Positions 54,180 through 62,958 of a stretch of 64,000 bases of DNA are shown here, one piece after another. A model generated the notes under the pieces. The model saw nothing but the letters and a program-made list of their open reading frames with translations. It was not told where the DNA came from and ran no database searches. The position numbers and the translations under genes were made by a program. Numbering within the stretch: position 1 is the first letter of the stretch; the number at the start of each line of letters is the position of its first letter. This DNA comes from Xylophilus ampelinus (GTDB lineage: Bacteria > Pseudomonadota > Gammaproteobacteria > Burkholderiales > Burkholderiaceae_C), in the NCBI RefSeq assembly GCF_003217575.1, contig NZ_QJTC01000008.1, positions 62,001 through 126,000 on the forward strand. Reading direction: 5' to 3'.

Positions 54180-55051
54180 GCCGGCGCTCCCGGTTGCGGC
54201 ACCGAGGTGGGCGCCGTGCCGGCCGCCACCGCCGACGGCCTGCCGTCGGTGACGATGCCGTGCGGGCCGCCGCCGGCCTCGGGCTCGTCGTCCTCGCGGC
54301 CCAGGTAGGCCTCTATCACCTGCGGGTCGTTGCGGATCGCGTCGGGTCCGCCCTGGGCGATGATGCGGCCGAAGTTCAGCACGGCGATCTCCTGGCACAG
54401 GCCCATGACGAATCGCATGTCGTGCTCGATCATGAAAATGGTGTAGCCGCGGGCGCTGATGTTCTCGATCTCGCGCATCAGCTCGGTCTTCTCGCTGCTG
54501 TTCATGCCGGCGACCGGCTCGTCGAGCAGCAGCAGCTTCGGTCCGGTGGCCAGCGCGCGGGCCAGCTCCAGCTTGCGCTGTTCGCCGTAGGAGAGGTTGT
54601 CGGCGGTCTCCTCGGCCTTGTGGTCGAGCTTCATCCACGACAGCAGCTCGCGGGCCCGTTCCCGTGCCCGCTTTTCCTCGGCACGGAACAGGCCCGAGCT
54701 GGCCAGCAGCCCGCCCGCGCCGTAGCGCAGGTGGGCGTGCATGCCGACCATCACGTTCTGCAGCAGGCTCATTTCCTTGAACAGCCGGATGTTCTGGAAG
54801 GTGCGGCCCAGGCCCAGGCGGGTGATCTGGTGCGGCTTGCGGCCGACCAGGTCCTCGCCGTCGAAGCGGATGTTGCCGCTGGTGGGCGGCAGCAGGCCGG
54901 TGATCAGGTTGAAGACGGTGGTCTTGCCGGCGCCGTTGGGGCCGATCAGGCCGAAGATGCCGCCTTGCGGGATCGTGAGGTTCACGTCCTGCAGCACCTT
55001 CAGGCCGCCGAAGTGGCGAGAGACCGCGTCGAGTCGCAGTTCGGCGCTCAT
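54176..55051 (-). CDS. livG: Branched-chain amino acid ABC ATPase LivG
   Basis: A 291-residue ATP-binding subunit with Walker A LIGPNGAGKTTVFN, TRLGLGRTFQNIRLF, signature NLSYGEQRK and Walker B LLLLDEPVAGMN. The C-terminus carries an additional Pro/Ala-rich tail of about 35 residues that is not needed for the fold. Confidence 0.93.
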
Positions 55052-55112
55052 AGAAAAACCTCCGTGCTGCGCACCGCAGTGCGCGCCTGCCGGGGGCGGC
55101 CCGTCGCCGCGT

Positions 55113-55979
55113 TCATGCTGCGGCCCCCTGCTTGCGTGCGAACCAGCCGCGCAACCGCGCCGGGTCCCAGATGCCCCTGGGCAGGAACAGCACGATCAGC
55201 ACCAGGATCACGCCGTTGACCACCAGCCGGAAGTCCTTGAAGCCGCGCAGCATTTCCGGCAGCACCGTCAGGATCATGCCGCCCAGCACAGGGCCGAACA
55301 GGCTGTTGATGCCGCCCAGCACCGCCATCGTCAGGATGTCGACGCCGCGGTCGAAGCCGTATTCGTTGGGGCCGATGAAGAAAGTCAGGTGCGCGTTGAG
55401 CGTGCCCGCCAGGCCGGCGATGGCCGCGCCCAGCACGAAGGCCAGCATCTTGTGGGCGCCCACGTCGATGCCCATCAGGCCGGCGGCCGTCTCGTCTTCC
55501 TTGATCGCCTCGAAGGCGCGGCCTACGCGCGAATGCCGCAGGCGCCAGAGCAGCGCCACCACCGCCAGCAGCGCGAGCGCCACGTGCCACCACTGGGTCG
55601 ACTGCGGAATGCCGTTGAGGCCCAGGGCGCCGCCGGTAGTGCCCTCGGCGTTCAGGATCACGATGCGCACCACTTCGCCGAAGGCGAGCGTCGCCATCGC
55701 CAGATACACGCCCGACAGCCGCAGGGTGGGCTTGCCCATGACGAAGGCCATCAGCGCGGGCGCGGCCATGCCGGCCGCCAGCGCCACCGGGTAGGGCAGG
55801 CCCAGGTTCATCGTGACCAGCGCCGACACGTAGGCGCCGATGCCCATGAAGGCCGCGTTGGCCATCGTCAGCATGCCGCACGACAGGGTGAGGTAGATCG
55901 ACAGCGCCAGCAGCGAGTTGGTGCCCAGCGTGAGCACCAGGTTGCTGTAGACCGACCAGAAGTTCTCGAGCATTTCCAT
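55113..55979 (-). CDS. livM: Branched-chain amino acid ABC permease LivM
   Basis: A 288-residue membrane permease with about eight hydrophobic segments. Landmarks are SCGMLTMANAAFMGIGAYVSAL, GRAFEAIKEDETAAGLMGIDVGAHKM and VLGGINSLFGPVLGG. Start ATG 55979 (MEMLENFW) is preferred; ATG 56012 would add 11 hydrophilic residues. Confidence 0.92.
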   Translation of the reverse strand: MEMLENFWSVYSNLVLTLGTNSLLALSIYLTLSCGMLTMANAAFMGIGAYVSALVTMNLGLPYPVALAAGMAAPALMAFVMGKPTLRLSGVYLAMATLAFGEVVRIVILNAEGTTGGALGLNGIPQSTQWWHVALALLAVVALLWRLRHSRVGRAFEAIKEDETAAGLMGIDVGAHKMLAFVLGAAIAGLAGTLNAHLTFFIGPNEYGFDRGVDILTMAVLGGINSLFGPVLGGMILTVLPEMLRGFKDFRLVVNGVILVLIVLFLPRGIWDPARLRGWFARKQGAAA

Positions 55980-56044
55980 GTCAGTGATCCACCCGACCGG
56001 TGTGTGAAGCACTTGGCGTGCTGTGGGGACGGTTCATATCAGGG

Positions 56045-56133
56045 ATACCGCGGAACCGGCTTTGCCGGGCCGCCGGTATCGCCCCCTGCAAGGGGGTTGG
56101 CGCAGCGACACGCAGTGCGCGAAGACTGGGGGT
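56045..56133. repeat. 87-bp dispersed repeat, copy 2 (inverted relative to copy 1)
   Basis: Between livM and livH, this is the reverse complement of the element at 51459-51545 with a few substitutions, including the CCCCCTGCAAGGGGG hairpin and the GGCTTTGCCGGGCC region. It separates two genes that are usually packed tightly. Confidence 0.75.
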
Positions 56134-56144
56134 GTTTTTCATCC

Positions 56145-57026
56145 TCAGACCTTGCGCTCTTGCAGCGTGCCGAACAGGCCCTTGGGGCGCACCAGCAGCA
56201 CCAGGAACAGCAGGCCGAAGGCCACCGCGTCGCGCATGTTGGAGCCGATGTAGGCCACCGACAGCACCTCGGCGAAGCCCAGGAACAGGCCGCCCAGCAT
56301 CGCGCCGCGGATGTCGCCCATGCCGCCCAGGATGATCACCGCGATGCCCTTGTGCAGGATCGGCTGGCCCATCAGCGGGAACACCGCGTTGGAGTACAGG
56401 CCGATCAGCACGCCGGCCACGCCGCCCAGGCCGGCGGCCGCGAACGAGGTCATGAAGAACAGGCCTTCGACGTCGATGCCCAGCAGGTAGGCCGCCCTGG
56501 GCGATTCGGCGATCGCGCGCAGCGCCCGGCCCAGCTGCGTCTTCTTCAGCGCCACCAGCAGCACCGCCATCAGCGCGAACGACAGCAGGATGATGCCCAG
56601 CTCGACCGAGGTGAGGTGCAGGCCGGCGAAATTGATCGCGTCGTCGGACACGGCACCCGGCGGGAAGCGCAGGTTCTGCGCGCCGAAGATGCCCTGGATG
56701 CCGTTGTTGAGGATGATGGCCACGCCGATGGTCGCGATCATCGGGATCAGGTGGGGCGCGTTGCGGGCGCGCAGCGGCCGCAGCACCAGCACGTCGATCA
56801 GCAGCCCCAGCACGCCGCAGAACAGGAACGCGAACAGCAGCCCCGCCCAAAGCGGCAGGGCGAGCCGCGCCATGGCCTCGACCGCCGCATAGGCCCCGAC
56901 CATGAAGACGGCGCCGTGCGAGAGGTTGATGACGCCGAGCACGCCGAAGATGAGGGTGAAGCCGAGCGCGAAGAGCGCGTAGACGCACCCGAGCGACAGG
57001 GCATTGAAGAGTTGCTGTTCCAGCAC
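56145..57026 (-). CDS. livH: Branched-chain amino acid ABC permease LivH
   Basis: A 293-residue permease with eight or so membrane segments. The N-terminus MLEQQLFNALSLGCVYALFALGFTLIFGVLGVINLSHGAVFMVGAY is highly typical, followed by IAESPRAAYLLGIDV and VIILGGMGDIRGAMLGGL. It works with LivM as the transporter channel. Confidence 0.94.
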   Translation of the reverse strand: MLEQQLFNALSLGCVYALFALGFTLIFGVLGVINLSHGAVFMVGAYAAVEAMARLALPLWAGLLFAFLFCGVLGLLIDVLVLRPLRARNAPHLIPMIATIGVAIILNNGIQGIFGAQNLRFPPGAVSDDAINFAGLHLTSVELGIILLSFALMAVLLVALKKTQLGRALRAIAESPRAAYLLGIDVEGLFFMTSFAAAGLGGVAGVLIGLYSNAVFPLMGQPILHKGIAVIILGGMGDIRGAMLGGLFLGFAEVLSVAYIGSNMRDAVAFGLLFLVLLVRPKGLFGTLQERKV

Positions 57027-57060
57027 GGTCGTGTCCAGACAGTGCGCGTATCGCGCGTTG

Positions 57061-57098
57061 CAAAAAACAAAAAAACGGCGCGGTGTGCCGCGCCGTCC
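57061..57098 (-). terminator. Rho-independent terminator downstream of livK
   Basis: Read on the minus strand, a perfect nine-base stem (ACGGCGCGG / CCGCGCCGT, 57075-57096) with a four-base loop is followed by a run of seven Ts, one G and six more Ts. It lies between livK and livH, so most livK transcripts should end here. Confidence 0.85.
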
Positions 57099-57126
57099 GA
57101 GCGGAAGGTCCGCAGGCCCGGTCGGC

Positions 57127-58284
57127 TTACTTCTCGATCACGAACCGGTTGCCCTGCGTCACGCTGACGATCGGGGTCTGCTGCGCGTCGTAGCCGGCGG
57201 GCTTGCCGGCCTTGTCGTTGGCGCGGCGGAACTCGAACGCGCCGGTGGCACCGGTCCACTTGACCTTGGGCAGCGCGTCGCGCACCGCGGTGCGGTCGGC
57301 CGGAAGCTGGCCGGTGATCTTGACGGACTTGATCGCCTGTGCGGCGATGTAGAGCGCGTCGTAGGCTTGCGCTGCGAACTGGTCGGGCGCGGCGCTGTAC
57401 TTGGCGGTGTAGGCCTTGATGAACCTGGCGTTCTCCGGCGTGTCGTTGCTGGCCGACCACGGGCTGCCCACGTACAGACCGTCGGACTTGTCCTTGGCCA
57501 GTTCGAAGATCTTGGTCGAGTTCATGCCGTTGCCGCCGATCACCGGCACGTTCAGTCCGATCTGGCGGGCCTGCACCATGATCGGCGCGCCTTCGGCGAG
57601 CAGGGCCGACAGCACGATCGCATCCGGGTTGCCGGCCTTGATCTTGGTGAGCTGGGCCTTGAAGTCGACGTCGCCCTTGGCGAAGGTCTCGGTGGTGGTC
57701 ACCGGAATCTTCAGGTCGTCGAGCGCCTTCTTGAAGTTGTCGTAGCCGCTCTTGGTGAACACGTCGTCGTTGCCGTAGAACACCGCGACCTTCTTCACGC
57801 CGGCCTTGGCGACCGCGGTCTTGATGGTGGCGGGCAGCACGTCGGCCTCGGTCACCGAGTTGCGGAACACGTAGTCGCCGATCGAGGTGATGCCGTCGGC
57901 GGTGTTGGAGGTGCCGAACGCGACTGTCTTCGCGGCCTGGGCCACCGGATCGGCCGCCTGGGCCGAGTTGGACAGCGTCGGGCCGAAGACCATCAGCACC
58001 TTGTCCTGGAAGATCAGTTTCTTGAAGACGTTGATCGCTTCTTCCTTCTTGCCCTGCTCGTCCTCCACCACCAGCACGATCCTGTCGCCGTGAATGCCGC
58101 CGGCGGCGTTGAGCTCGTCGGCCGCCAGCTGGAAGCCGTTGCGGATCGCCGAGCCGTACTGGGCGGCACCGCCCGACAGGGCTTCCGCGACGCCGATCCT
58201 GAGGTCGGCCGCCTGGGCGGCGGTGGCAAGGCTCCCCGCAACCAGCAGGGCGATCAGCGGACGCTGGGATGGAACGTAGCGCAT
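57127..58284 (-). CDS. livK: Branched-chain amino acid-binding protein
   Basis: A 385-residue periplasmic type I binding protein (Leu/Ile/Val-binding family) with a cleavable signal peptide (LIALLVAGSLATAAQAA). Mature landmarks are DLRIGVAEALSGGAAQYGSAIRNGFQLAADELNAAGG and VMVFGPTLSNSAQAADPVA. It delivers amino acids to LivHM. A terminator directly after it separates it from livH, consistent with higher binding-protein expression. Confidence 0.92.
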   Translation of the reverse strand: MRYVPSQRPLIALLVAGSLATAAQAADLRIGVAEALSGGAAQYGSAIRNGFQLAADELNAAGGIHGDRIVLVVEDEQGKKEEAINVFKKLIFQDKVLMVFGPTLSNSAQAADPVAQAAKTVAFGTSNTADGITSIGDYVFRNSVTEADVLPATIKTAVAKAGVKKVAVFYGNDDVFTKSGYDNFKKALDDLKIPVTTTETFAKGDVDFKAQLTKIKAGNPDAIVLSALLAEGAPIMVQARQIGLNVPVIGGNGMNSTKIFELAKDKSDGLYVGSPWSASNDTPENARFIKAYTAKYSAAPDQFAAQAYDALYIAAQAIKSVKITGQLPADRTAVRDALPKVKWTGATGAFEFRRANDKAGKPAGYDAQQTPIVSVTQGNRFVIEK

Positions 58285-58432
58285 GGGAATCCTTGGGAAA
58301 TCGTGATGGAATGGCGGCGGATTCTACCCGGCGCCCCCGGGGCTTATCAGAGGGAAAGACCTTGCCGCGCGGGGTCTGCCGGGCACCGGCGGCCGCCCCG
58401 CCGCACGGCCCGCCGGAGCCGCCCGGCGCGCC

Positions 58433-59575
58433 TCAGTTGCGGACCGAGGCGCGGGGCCGGGTGCCGGTCGCCACCTCCAGCGTCAGCCGGCCGTCGCCGC
58501 GCAGCAGCGTGAACGGCGCGGTGGTGCCGGGCTTGATCGACGCCACGGCGGTCATCAGCTCCGACACGTTGTCGACCGCCTTCGGGCCGACCTGCACGAT
58601 CACGTCGCCGGGCCGGATGCCCGCCTGCGCGGCCGGGCCGGCCTGCAGCACGCCGGTGATGATCACGCCCTGCGACGCCTTCACGCCGAAGGTCTCGGCC
58701 AGCTCGGGCGAGAGTTCGTTGGGCTCCACCCCGATCCAGCCGCGCTGCACCTGGCCGTCGGTCACGATGCCTTCGAGCACCTGCTTGGCGGTGGAGACGG
58801 GGATCGCGAAGCCGATGCCCATGCTGCCGCCCGAGCGCGAGTAGATGGCGGTGTTGATGCCCATCAGGTTGCCGTTGACGTCGGTCAGCGCACCGCCCGA
58901 GTTGCCCGGGTTGATCGCCGCGTCGGTCTGGATGAAGTTCTCGAAGGTGTTGATGCCCAGCTGGTTGCGGCCGAGCGCGCTGACGATGCCGCTGGTGACC
59001 GTCTGGCCCACGCCGAACGGGTTGCCGATCGCCAGCACCTTGTCGCCCACCAGCAGCTGGTCGGAGTTGCCCAGCACGATGACCGGCAGCTTGTCGAGCG
59101 TGATCTTGAGCACCGCCAGGTCGGTCTCGGGGTCGGTGCCGATCACCTTGGCCTGGGTGCGGCGGCTGTCGTTGAGCATCACCTCGATCTCGTCGGCGCC
59201 TTCGACCACGTGGTTGTTGGTGAGGATGTAGCCGTCGGGGCTCACGATCACGCCGCTGCCCAGGCCCGCCTGCGGCTGGCTGTTGCCCTGGTCGCCGAAG
59301 AAGAACTGGAACCACGGATCGTTGCTGCGCGGATGGCGCGGGGCGGCCTTGCTGGTGCTGATGCTGACCACCGCCGGAGACGCTTTCTTGGCCGCCGCGG
59401 CCAGGCTGCCGGGCTCGGGCGGCGCGGCCACGGCGGCGGGCGCCTCCAGCAGCGAAACGATGCCGCCGCGCAAGCTCGGCCGGCCCAGCCAGTCGGGCTT
59501 CAACACCGCGACGACGAAATAGGCCGCCAGCAGGACGGTGACGGTTTGCGAGAACAGCAGCCAGATGCGCTTCAT
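58433..59575 (-). CDS. HtrA/DegS-like periplasmic serine protease
   Basis: A 380-residue protease with one N-terminal membrane anchor (about residues 5-25), a trypsin-like domain with the triad His122 (TNNHVVEG), Asp152 (TDLAVLK) and Ser226 (GNSGGAL), and a single PDZ domain (about 280-370, with AAQAGIRPGDVIVQVG). One PDZ and an uncleaved anchor suggest the DegS-like group, acting in envelope quality control. Divergent from the Nif3-like gene. Confidence 0.92.
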   Translation of the reverse strand: MKRIWLLFSQTVTVLLAAYFVVAVLKPDWLGRPSLRGGIVSLLEAPAAVAAPPEPGSLAAAAKKASPAVVSISTSKAAPRHPRSNDPWFQFFFGDQGNSQPQAGLGSGVIVSPDGYILTNNHVVEGADEIEVMLNDSRRTQAKVIGTDPETDLAVLKITLDKLPVIVLGNSDQLLVGDKVLAIGNPFGVGQTVTSGIVSALGRNQLGINTFENFIQTDAAINPGNSGGALTDVNGNLMGINTAIYSRSGGSMGIGFAIPVSTAKQVLEGIVTDGQVQRGWIGVEPNELSPELAETFGVKASQGVIITGVLQAGPAAQAGIRPGDVIVQVGPKAVDNVSELMTAVASIKPGTTAPFTLLRGDGRLTLEVATGTRPRASVRN

Positions 59576-59677
59576 GGAGAACCAGACGGGAATCGAAGGG
59601 CGCCGAGGTGCGCGGTGCCCCATTCTCGCCGATGCCACCCGTGCGGGCGCGGGCCCGCATGAAACAGAATAGGCGCC

Positions 59678-60451
59678 ATGTCTTGCCCACCTTCCGAACC
59701 CGCCACCGCGGAGCGCGGCCTGCTGCTGCGCCGATTCGACGAACTCCTGTCGCCCGAGCGCTTCAAGGACTACGGACCCAACGGCCTGCAGGTGGAGGGC
59801 CGCGCGCAGGTCGGCCACATCGTCTCGGGCGTCACCGCCAGCCGCGCGCTGATCGAGGCGGCGATCGATCTGCGGGCCGATGCGCTCTTCGTACACCACG
59901 GCCTCTTCTGGCGCGGCCACGACGGCCGGGTCACCGGCTGGCTGCGGCGGCGGCTGGGCTTGCTGCTGGCGCACGACATCAGCCTGTTCGCCTACCACCT
60001 GCCGCTGGACGCGCACCCGGTCTTCGGCAACAACGCGCAGCTGGGCGCGCGGCTGGGTTGGGCGGCCGACGCCTGGTTCGGCGAGCAGTCGCTGGGCTGC
60101 CTGGCGCCCGCGGCGTTCGAGGATGCCGAGGCGCTGGCGCGGCATGTGGAGCGCACGGTGGCGCGGCCGGTCACCCTGGTCGACCCGGGCCGCGGCGCCA
60201 TCCGGCGGGTGGCCTGGTGCACCGGCGGCGCGCAGGGCTACTTCGAGGCCGCCATCGCCGCCGGGGCCGACGCGTTCGTGACCGGCGAGATCTCGGAGCC
60301 GCAGGCCCACTATGCGCGGGAGCTGGGCGTGGCCTACATCGCCTGCGGCCACCATGCCAGCGAGCGCTACGGTGCACCTGCGGCGGCCGGCCACGTGGCC
60401 GAAGCCCTGGGCCTGCGGCACACCTTCGTCGATATCCCCAATCCCGGTTAA
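59678..60451 (+). CDS. Nif3-like dinuclear metal centre protein
   Basis: A 257-residue protein of the Nif3/YbgI (DUF34) family. Metal-binding residues are recognisable in the N-terminal YGPNGLQVEG region, in FVHHGLFWRGHD (His pair), in FAYHLPLDAHPVFGNNAQLG, and in the C-terminal CGHHASERYGAPA. Biochemical role unresolved; related proteins are linked to GTP cyclohydrolase I-type chemistry and metal handling. Its stop codon merges into the long inverted repeat that follows. Confidence 0.9.
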   Translation: MSCPPSEPATAERGLLLRRFDELLSPERFKDYGPNGLQVEGRAQVGHIVSGVTASRALIEAAIDLRADALFVHHGLFWRGHDGRVTGWLRRRLGLLLAHDISLFAYHLPLDAHPVFGNNAQLGARLGWAADAWFGEQSLGCLAPAAFEDAEALARHVERTVARPVTLVDPGRGAIRRVAWCTGGAQGYFEAAIAAGADAFVTGEISEPQAHYARELGVAYIACGHHASERYGAPAAAGHVAEALGLRHTFVDIPNPG

Positions 60452-60571
60452 AAATGTGAGAGAACCTGCTGCGCAGCCCGATTGCGCGTCTGCGGTCCTC
60501 ACCGTACGAAAGTACGGCTCCGGTCCTCAACGCACACTCGGGCTTGCTCGCTACGGTTCTTTCACATTTTT
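60450..60571. repeat. 122-bp imperfect inverted repeat with internal perfect hairpin
   Basis: Left end AAAAATGTGAGAGAACC and right end GGTTCTTTCACATTTTT are nearly perfect reverse complements, and the arms continue inward with interruptions (GCAGCCCGATTGCG / GCACACTCGGGCTTGC). The centre holds CCGTACGAAAGTACGG (60502-60517), a perfect six-base stem with a GAAA tetraloop, flanked by direct copies of CGGTCCTCA. It fills most of the Nif3-pdxA gap and looks like a miniature mobile element or structured non-coding RNA. Confidence 0.7.
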
Positions 60572-60616
60572 CGGTGGCCCGTGCTCAGGGCCTCCTGTTC
60601 TCACTATTTCCACCCG

Positions 60617-61663
60617 ATGAGTTCTGCACCGACATCGCTTCGCCCGCTGGCGATCACCGCGGGTGATCCGGCCGGCATCGGTCCTGAGACGATCGCGATG
60701 CTGTTCCGCGATGCGCCGGACGTGCTGCACGGCTGCTTCGTGGTCGGCGACCGCGCGGTGCTGCGCCGGGCGGCGGCGGTCGTGGCGGGGGGCGGGCCGT
60801 CGATTCCGGTGGCCGAGATCGCCTCGCCGGCCGAGGCGCCCGGCCTGCCGCCGCGCTGCATCCCGGTGCTGCCGGTGGTGGTGGCGCAGGCGGTGGTGCC
60901 GTTCGGCACGGTGTCGGCCGAGGCCGGCCGGCAGGCGGCCGAGAGCGTGCGCTGGGCGGCCCGTGCGGCCCTGCGCGGCGAGATCGCGGGTCTGGTCACC
61001 GCGCCGCTGCACAAGGAGGCGTTGCACGCCGCCGGCGAATCCTTTCCCGGCCACACCGAGCTGCTGCAGGCCGAGGCCGCCGCGTTCCAGGGCCTGCCGG
61101 TGGCCCGGGTGCCGGTGCGCATGATGCTGGCCAACGACGAGCTGCGTACCGTGCTGGTCAGCATCCACCTGTCGCTGCGCGACGCGCTCGACGCGGTGAC
61201 GGGCGACAGCGTGCTGCAGACGCTGCGCATCGCCCACCGGTCGCTCGCGCGGATGCTGGGCCGCCCGCCGCGGCTGGGCGTGGCCGGGGTCAATCCGCAT
61301 GCGGGGGAGGGCGGGCTGTTCGGGCAGGAAGAGATACTGCACATCGCCCCGGCGGTCGCCGCGGCGCGGGCCGAAGGCATCGACGCCGCGGGGCCGTTCG
61401 CGCCCGACACCGTCTTCATGCGGGCCCGCGACATGGCCGCCCGGCCCGGCGAGTTCGATGCGGTGGTCGCGATGTACCACGACCAGGGGCTGATCCCGGT
61501 CAAGTACCTGGGCGTGGAGCGGGGCGTGAACGTGACCCTGGGCCTGCCGCTGGTGCGCACCAGCCCCGACCACGGCACCGCCTTCGACATCGCCGGCACC
61601 GGCCGGGCCGATCCGTCGAGCCTGCTGGCCGCCGTGCGGATGGCCCGGGTTCTGGCGGGCTAG
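60617..61663 (+). CDS. pdxA: 4-hydroxythreonine-4-phosphate dehydrogenase
   Basis: A 348-residue NAD-dependent enzyme of pyridoxal phosphate synthesis. Landmarks are ITAGDPAGIGPE, TAPLHKEALHAAG, PGHTELLQ with a metal-binding His, GVNPHAGEGGLFGQEE, YHDQGLIPVKYLG and TSPDHGTAFDIAGTG. Start ATG 60617 is where the family N-terminus begins; the upstream frame is the inverted repeat. Confidence 0.93.
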   Translation: MSSAPTSLRPLAITAGDPAGIGPETIAMLFRDAPDVLHGCFVVGDRAVLRRAAAVVAGGGPSIPVAEIASPAEAPGLPPRCIPVLPVVVAQAVVPFGTVSAEAGRQAAESVRWAARAALRGEIAGLVTAPLHKEALHAAGESFPGHTELLQAEAAAFQGLPVARVPVRMMLANDELRTVLVSIHLSLRDALDAVTGDSVLQTLRIAHRSLARMLGRPPRLGVAGVNPHAGEGGLFGQEEILHIAPAVAAARAEGIDAAGPFAPDTVFMRARDMAARPGEFDAVVAMYHDQGLIPVKYLGVERGVNVTLGLPLVRTSPDHGTAFDIAGTGRADPSSLLAAVRMARVLAG

Positions 61664-61700
61664 GATTTCAAGGAAAAAATGGCCGTAGCCGTTAAAGCAC

Positions 61701-61730
61701 GCCGACCTCTAGCTATTTAATTGATAGCAA
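61701..61730. repeat. Short palindromic repeat, copy 5
   Basis: GCCGACCTCTAGCTATTTAA followed by TTGATAGCAA, directly after pdxA and seven bases from the mscL stop, between convergent genes. Same orientation and flanks as copy 4. Confidence 0.7.
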
Positions 61731-61737
61731 TCGGTGT

Positions 61738-62172
61738 TCAGGGCCGGGCGCGCAGGCTGTCGCGGATTTCGCGCAGCAGCACGATGTCTTCCGCCGGGGC
61801 GGCCGGTGTCGCCGGGGCCGCGGCCTCCTTGCGGCGCAGGCGGTTGATCTGCTTGACCATGACGAAGATCACCAGCGCGAGGATGAAGAAGTTCACCGAC
61901 ACCGTGATGAAGTTGCCGTAGGCGAAGACGGGCACGCCCGCCTTCTTCAGGTCGACCAGGGTACGCGGCACCCCCGCCGGGATCGCGCCCAGTACCGCGA
62001 ACATGCTGGAGAAGTCGAGCCGGCCGAACACCAGGCCCACCACCGGCATGATGATGTCGCTCACCAGCGAGTCGACGATCTTGCCGAAAGCCCCGCCGAT
62101 GATCACGCCCACGGCCAGGTCGACCACGTTGCCCTTGAGGGAGAAATCCTTGAATTCCTGAACGATGCCCAT
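61738..62172 (-). CDS. mscL: Large-conductance mechanosensitive channel
   Basis: A 144-residue channel protein with an N-terminal amphipathic segment ([37 protein letters not shown]), TM1, a periplasmic loop, TM2 (about residues 85-107) and the cytoplasmic [19 protein letters not shown] bundle. It releases solutes on hypo-osmotic shock. The C-terminal linker is somewhat Ala/Pro-rich. Confidence 0.94.
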   Translation of the reverse strand: MGIVQEFKDFSLKGNVVDLAVGVIIGGAFGKIVDSLVSDIIMPVVGLVFGRLDFSSMFAVLGAIPAGVPRTLVDLKKAGVPVFAYGNFITVSVNFFILALVIFVMVKQINRLRRKEAAAPATPAAPAEDIVLLREIRDSLRARP

Positions 62173-62280
62173 GGCGTGCGCCTCCGCTGGTATTTACCGG
62201 TTGAAAACGCGCCAGTATCGCTGCACCGTGGGGGCTTCCGACGGCCCGGATAGGGGAAAAACCCCGCGGAAACGCTCCGC

Positions 62281-62286
62281 TACAAT
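62281..62286 (+). promoter_or_regulatory. Possible -10 element for petA
   Basis: TACAAT 42 bp before the petA ATG, in the divergent gap between mscL and petA. No convincing -35 hexamer at standard spacing. Confidence 0.3.
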
Positions 62287-62327
62287 CTTCGGCTGACCCC
62301 CACAAGCGATGATCATCGAGGATTTCC

Positions 62328-62945
62328 ATGAGCGAATCTTTAGTCGAGCGCCCGAGGATCGACCGCAGCAAACGCACCTGGCTCATCGCTTCGAGCTGCG
62401 CCGGTGCGATCGGGGGCGCGGCTACCGCCATTCCTTTCGTGAGCACCTTCCAGCCTTCCGAGAAGGCGAAGGCCGCCGGTGCCGCGGTGGAAGTCGACAT
62501 CTCCGGCCTGAAGGAAGGCGAGAAGATGACCGTCGAGTGGCGGGGCAAGCCGGTCTGGATCCTCAAGCGCAGCAAGGCTCAGGTCGACGAACTGCCGAAG
62601 CTCGACGGCCAGTTGGCCGACCCGAAGTCGCTGCGCAACCCCGACGAATTCACGCCCGCATACGCCCGCAACGAAGGCCGCTCGATCAAGCCCGAGGTGC
62701 TGGTGGTGGTCGGCATCTGCACCCACCTCGGCTGCTCGCCGGTCGACCGGCTGCAGGCCGGCCCGCAACCGTCGCTGCCCGACAACTGGGAAGGCGGCTT
62801 TCTCTGCCCTTGCCACGGATCGACCTTCGACCTGGCGGGCCGCGTCTTCAAGAACAAGCCCGCACCCGACAACCTGCCGGTGCCGCCCCACATGTACCTC
62901 ACCGATACGCGCCTGCTGATCGGCCAAGACGACAAGAAGGCTTGA
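62328..62945 (+). CDS. petA: Ubiquinol-cytochrome c reductase Rieske iron-sulfur subunit
   Basis: A 205-residue Rieske protein of the cytochrome bc1 complex, anchored by a single N-terminal helix (about residues 17-40) after an RSKRTWL twin-arginine-like region lacking the strict double Arg. The 2Fe-2S ligands are in CTHLGCSP (Cys131, His133) and CPCHGSTFD (Cys160, His163), with the disulfide pair Cys136/Cys162. It oxidises ubiquinol and passes electrons to cytochrome c1. First gene of petABC; petB starts 13 bp later. Confidence 0.95.
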   Translation: MSESLVERPRIDRSKRTWLIASSCAGAIGGAATAIPFVSTFQPSEKAKAAGAAVEVDISGLKEGEKMTVEWRGKPVWILKRSKAQVDELPKLDGQLADPKSLRNPDEFTPAYARNEGRSIKPEVLVVVGICTHLGCSPVDRLQAGPQPSLPDNWEGGFLCPCHGSTFDLAGRVFKNKPAPDNLPVPPHMYLTDTRLLIGQDDKKA

Positions 62946-62958
62946 CGGAGACACGGCC

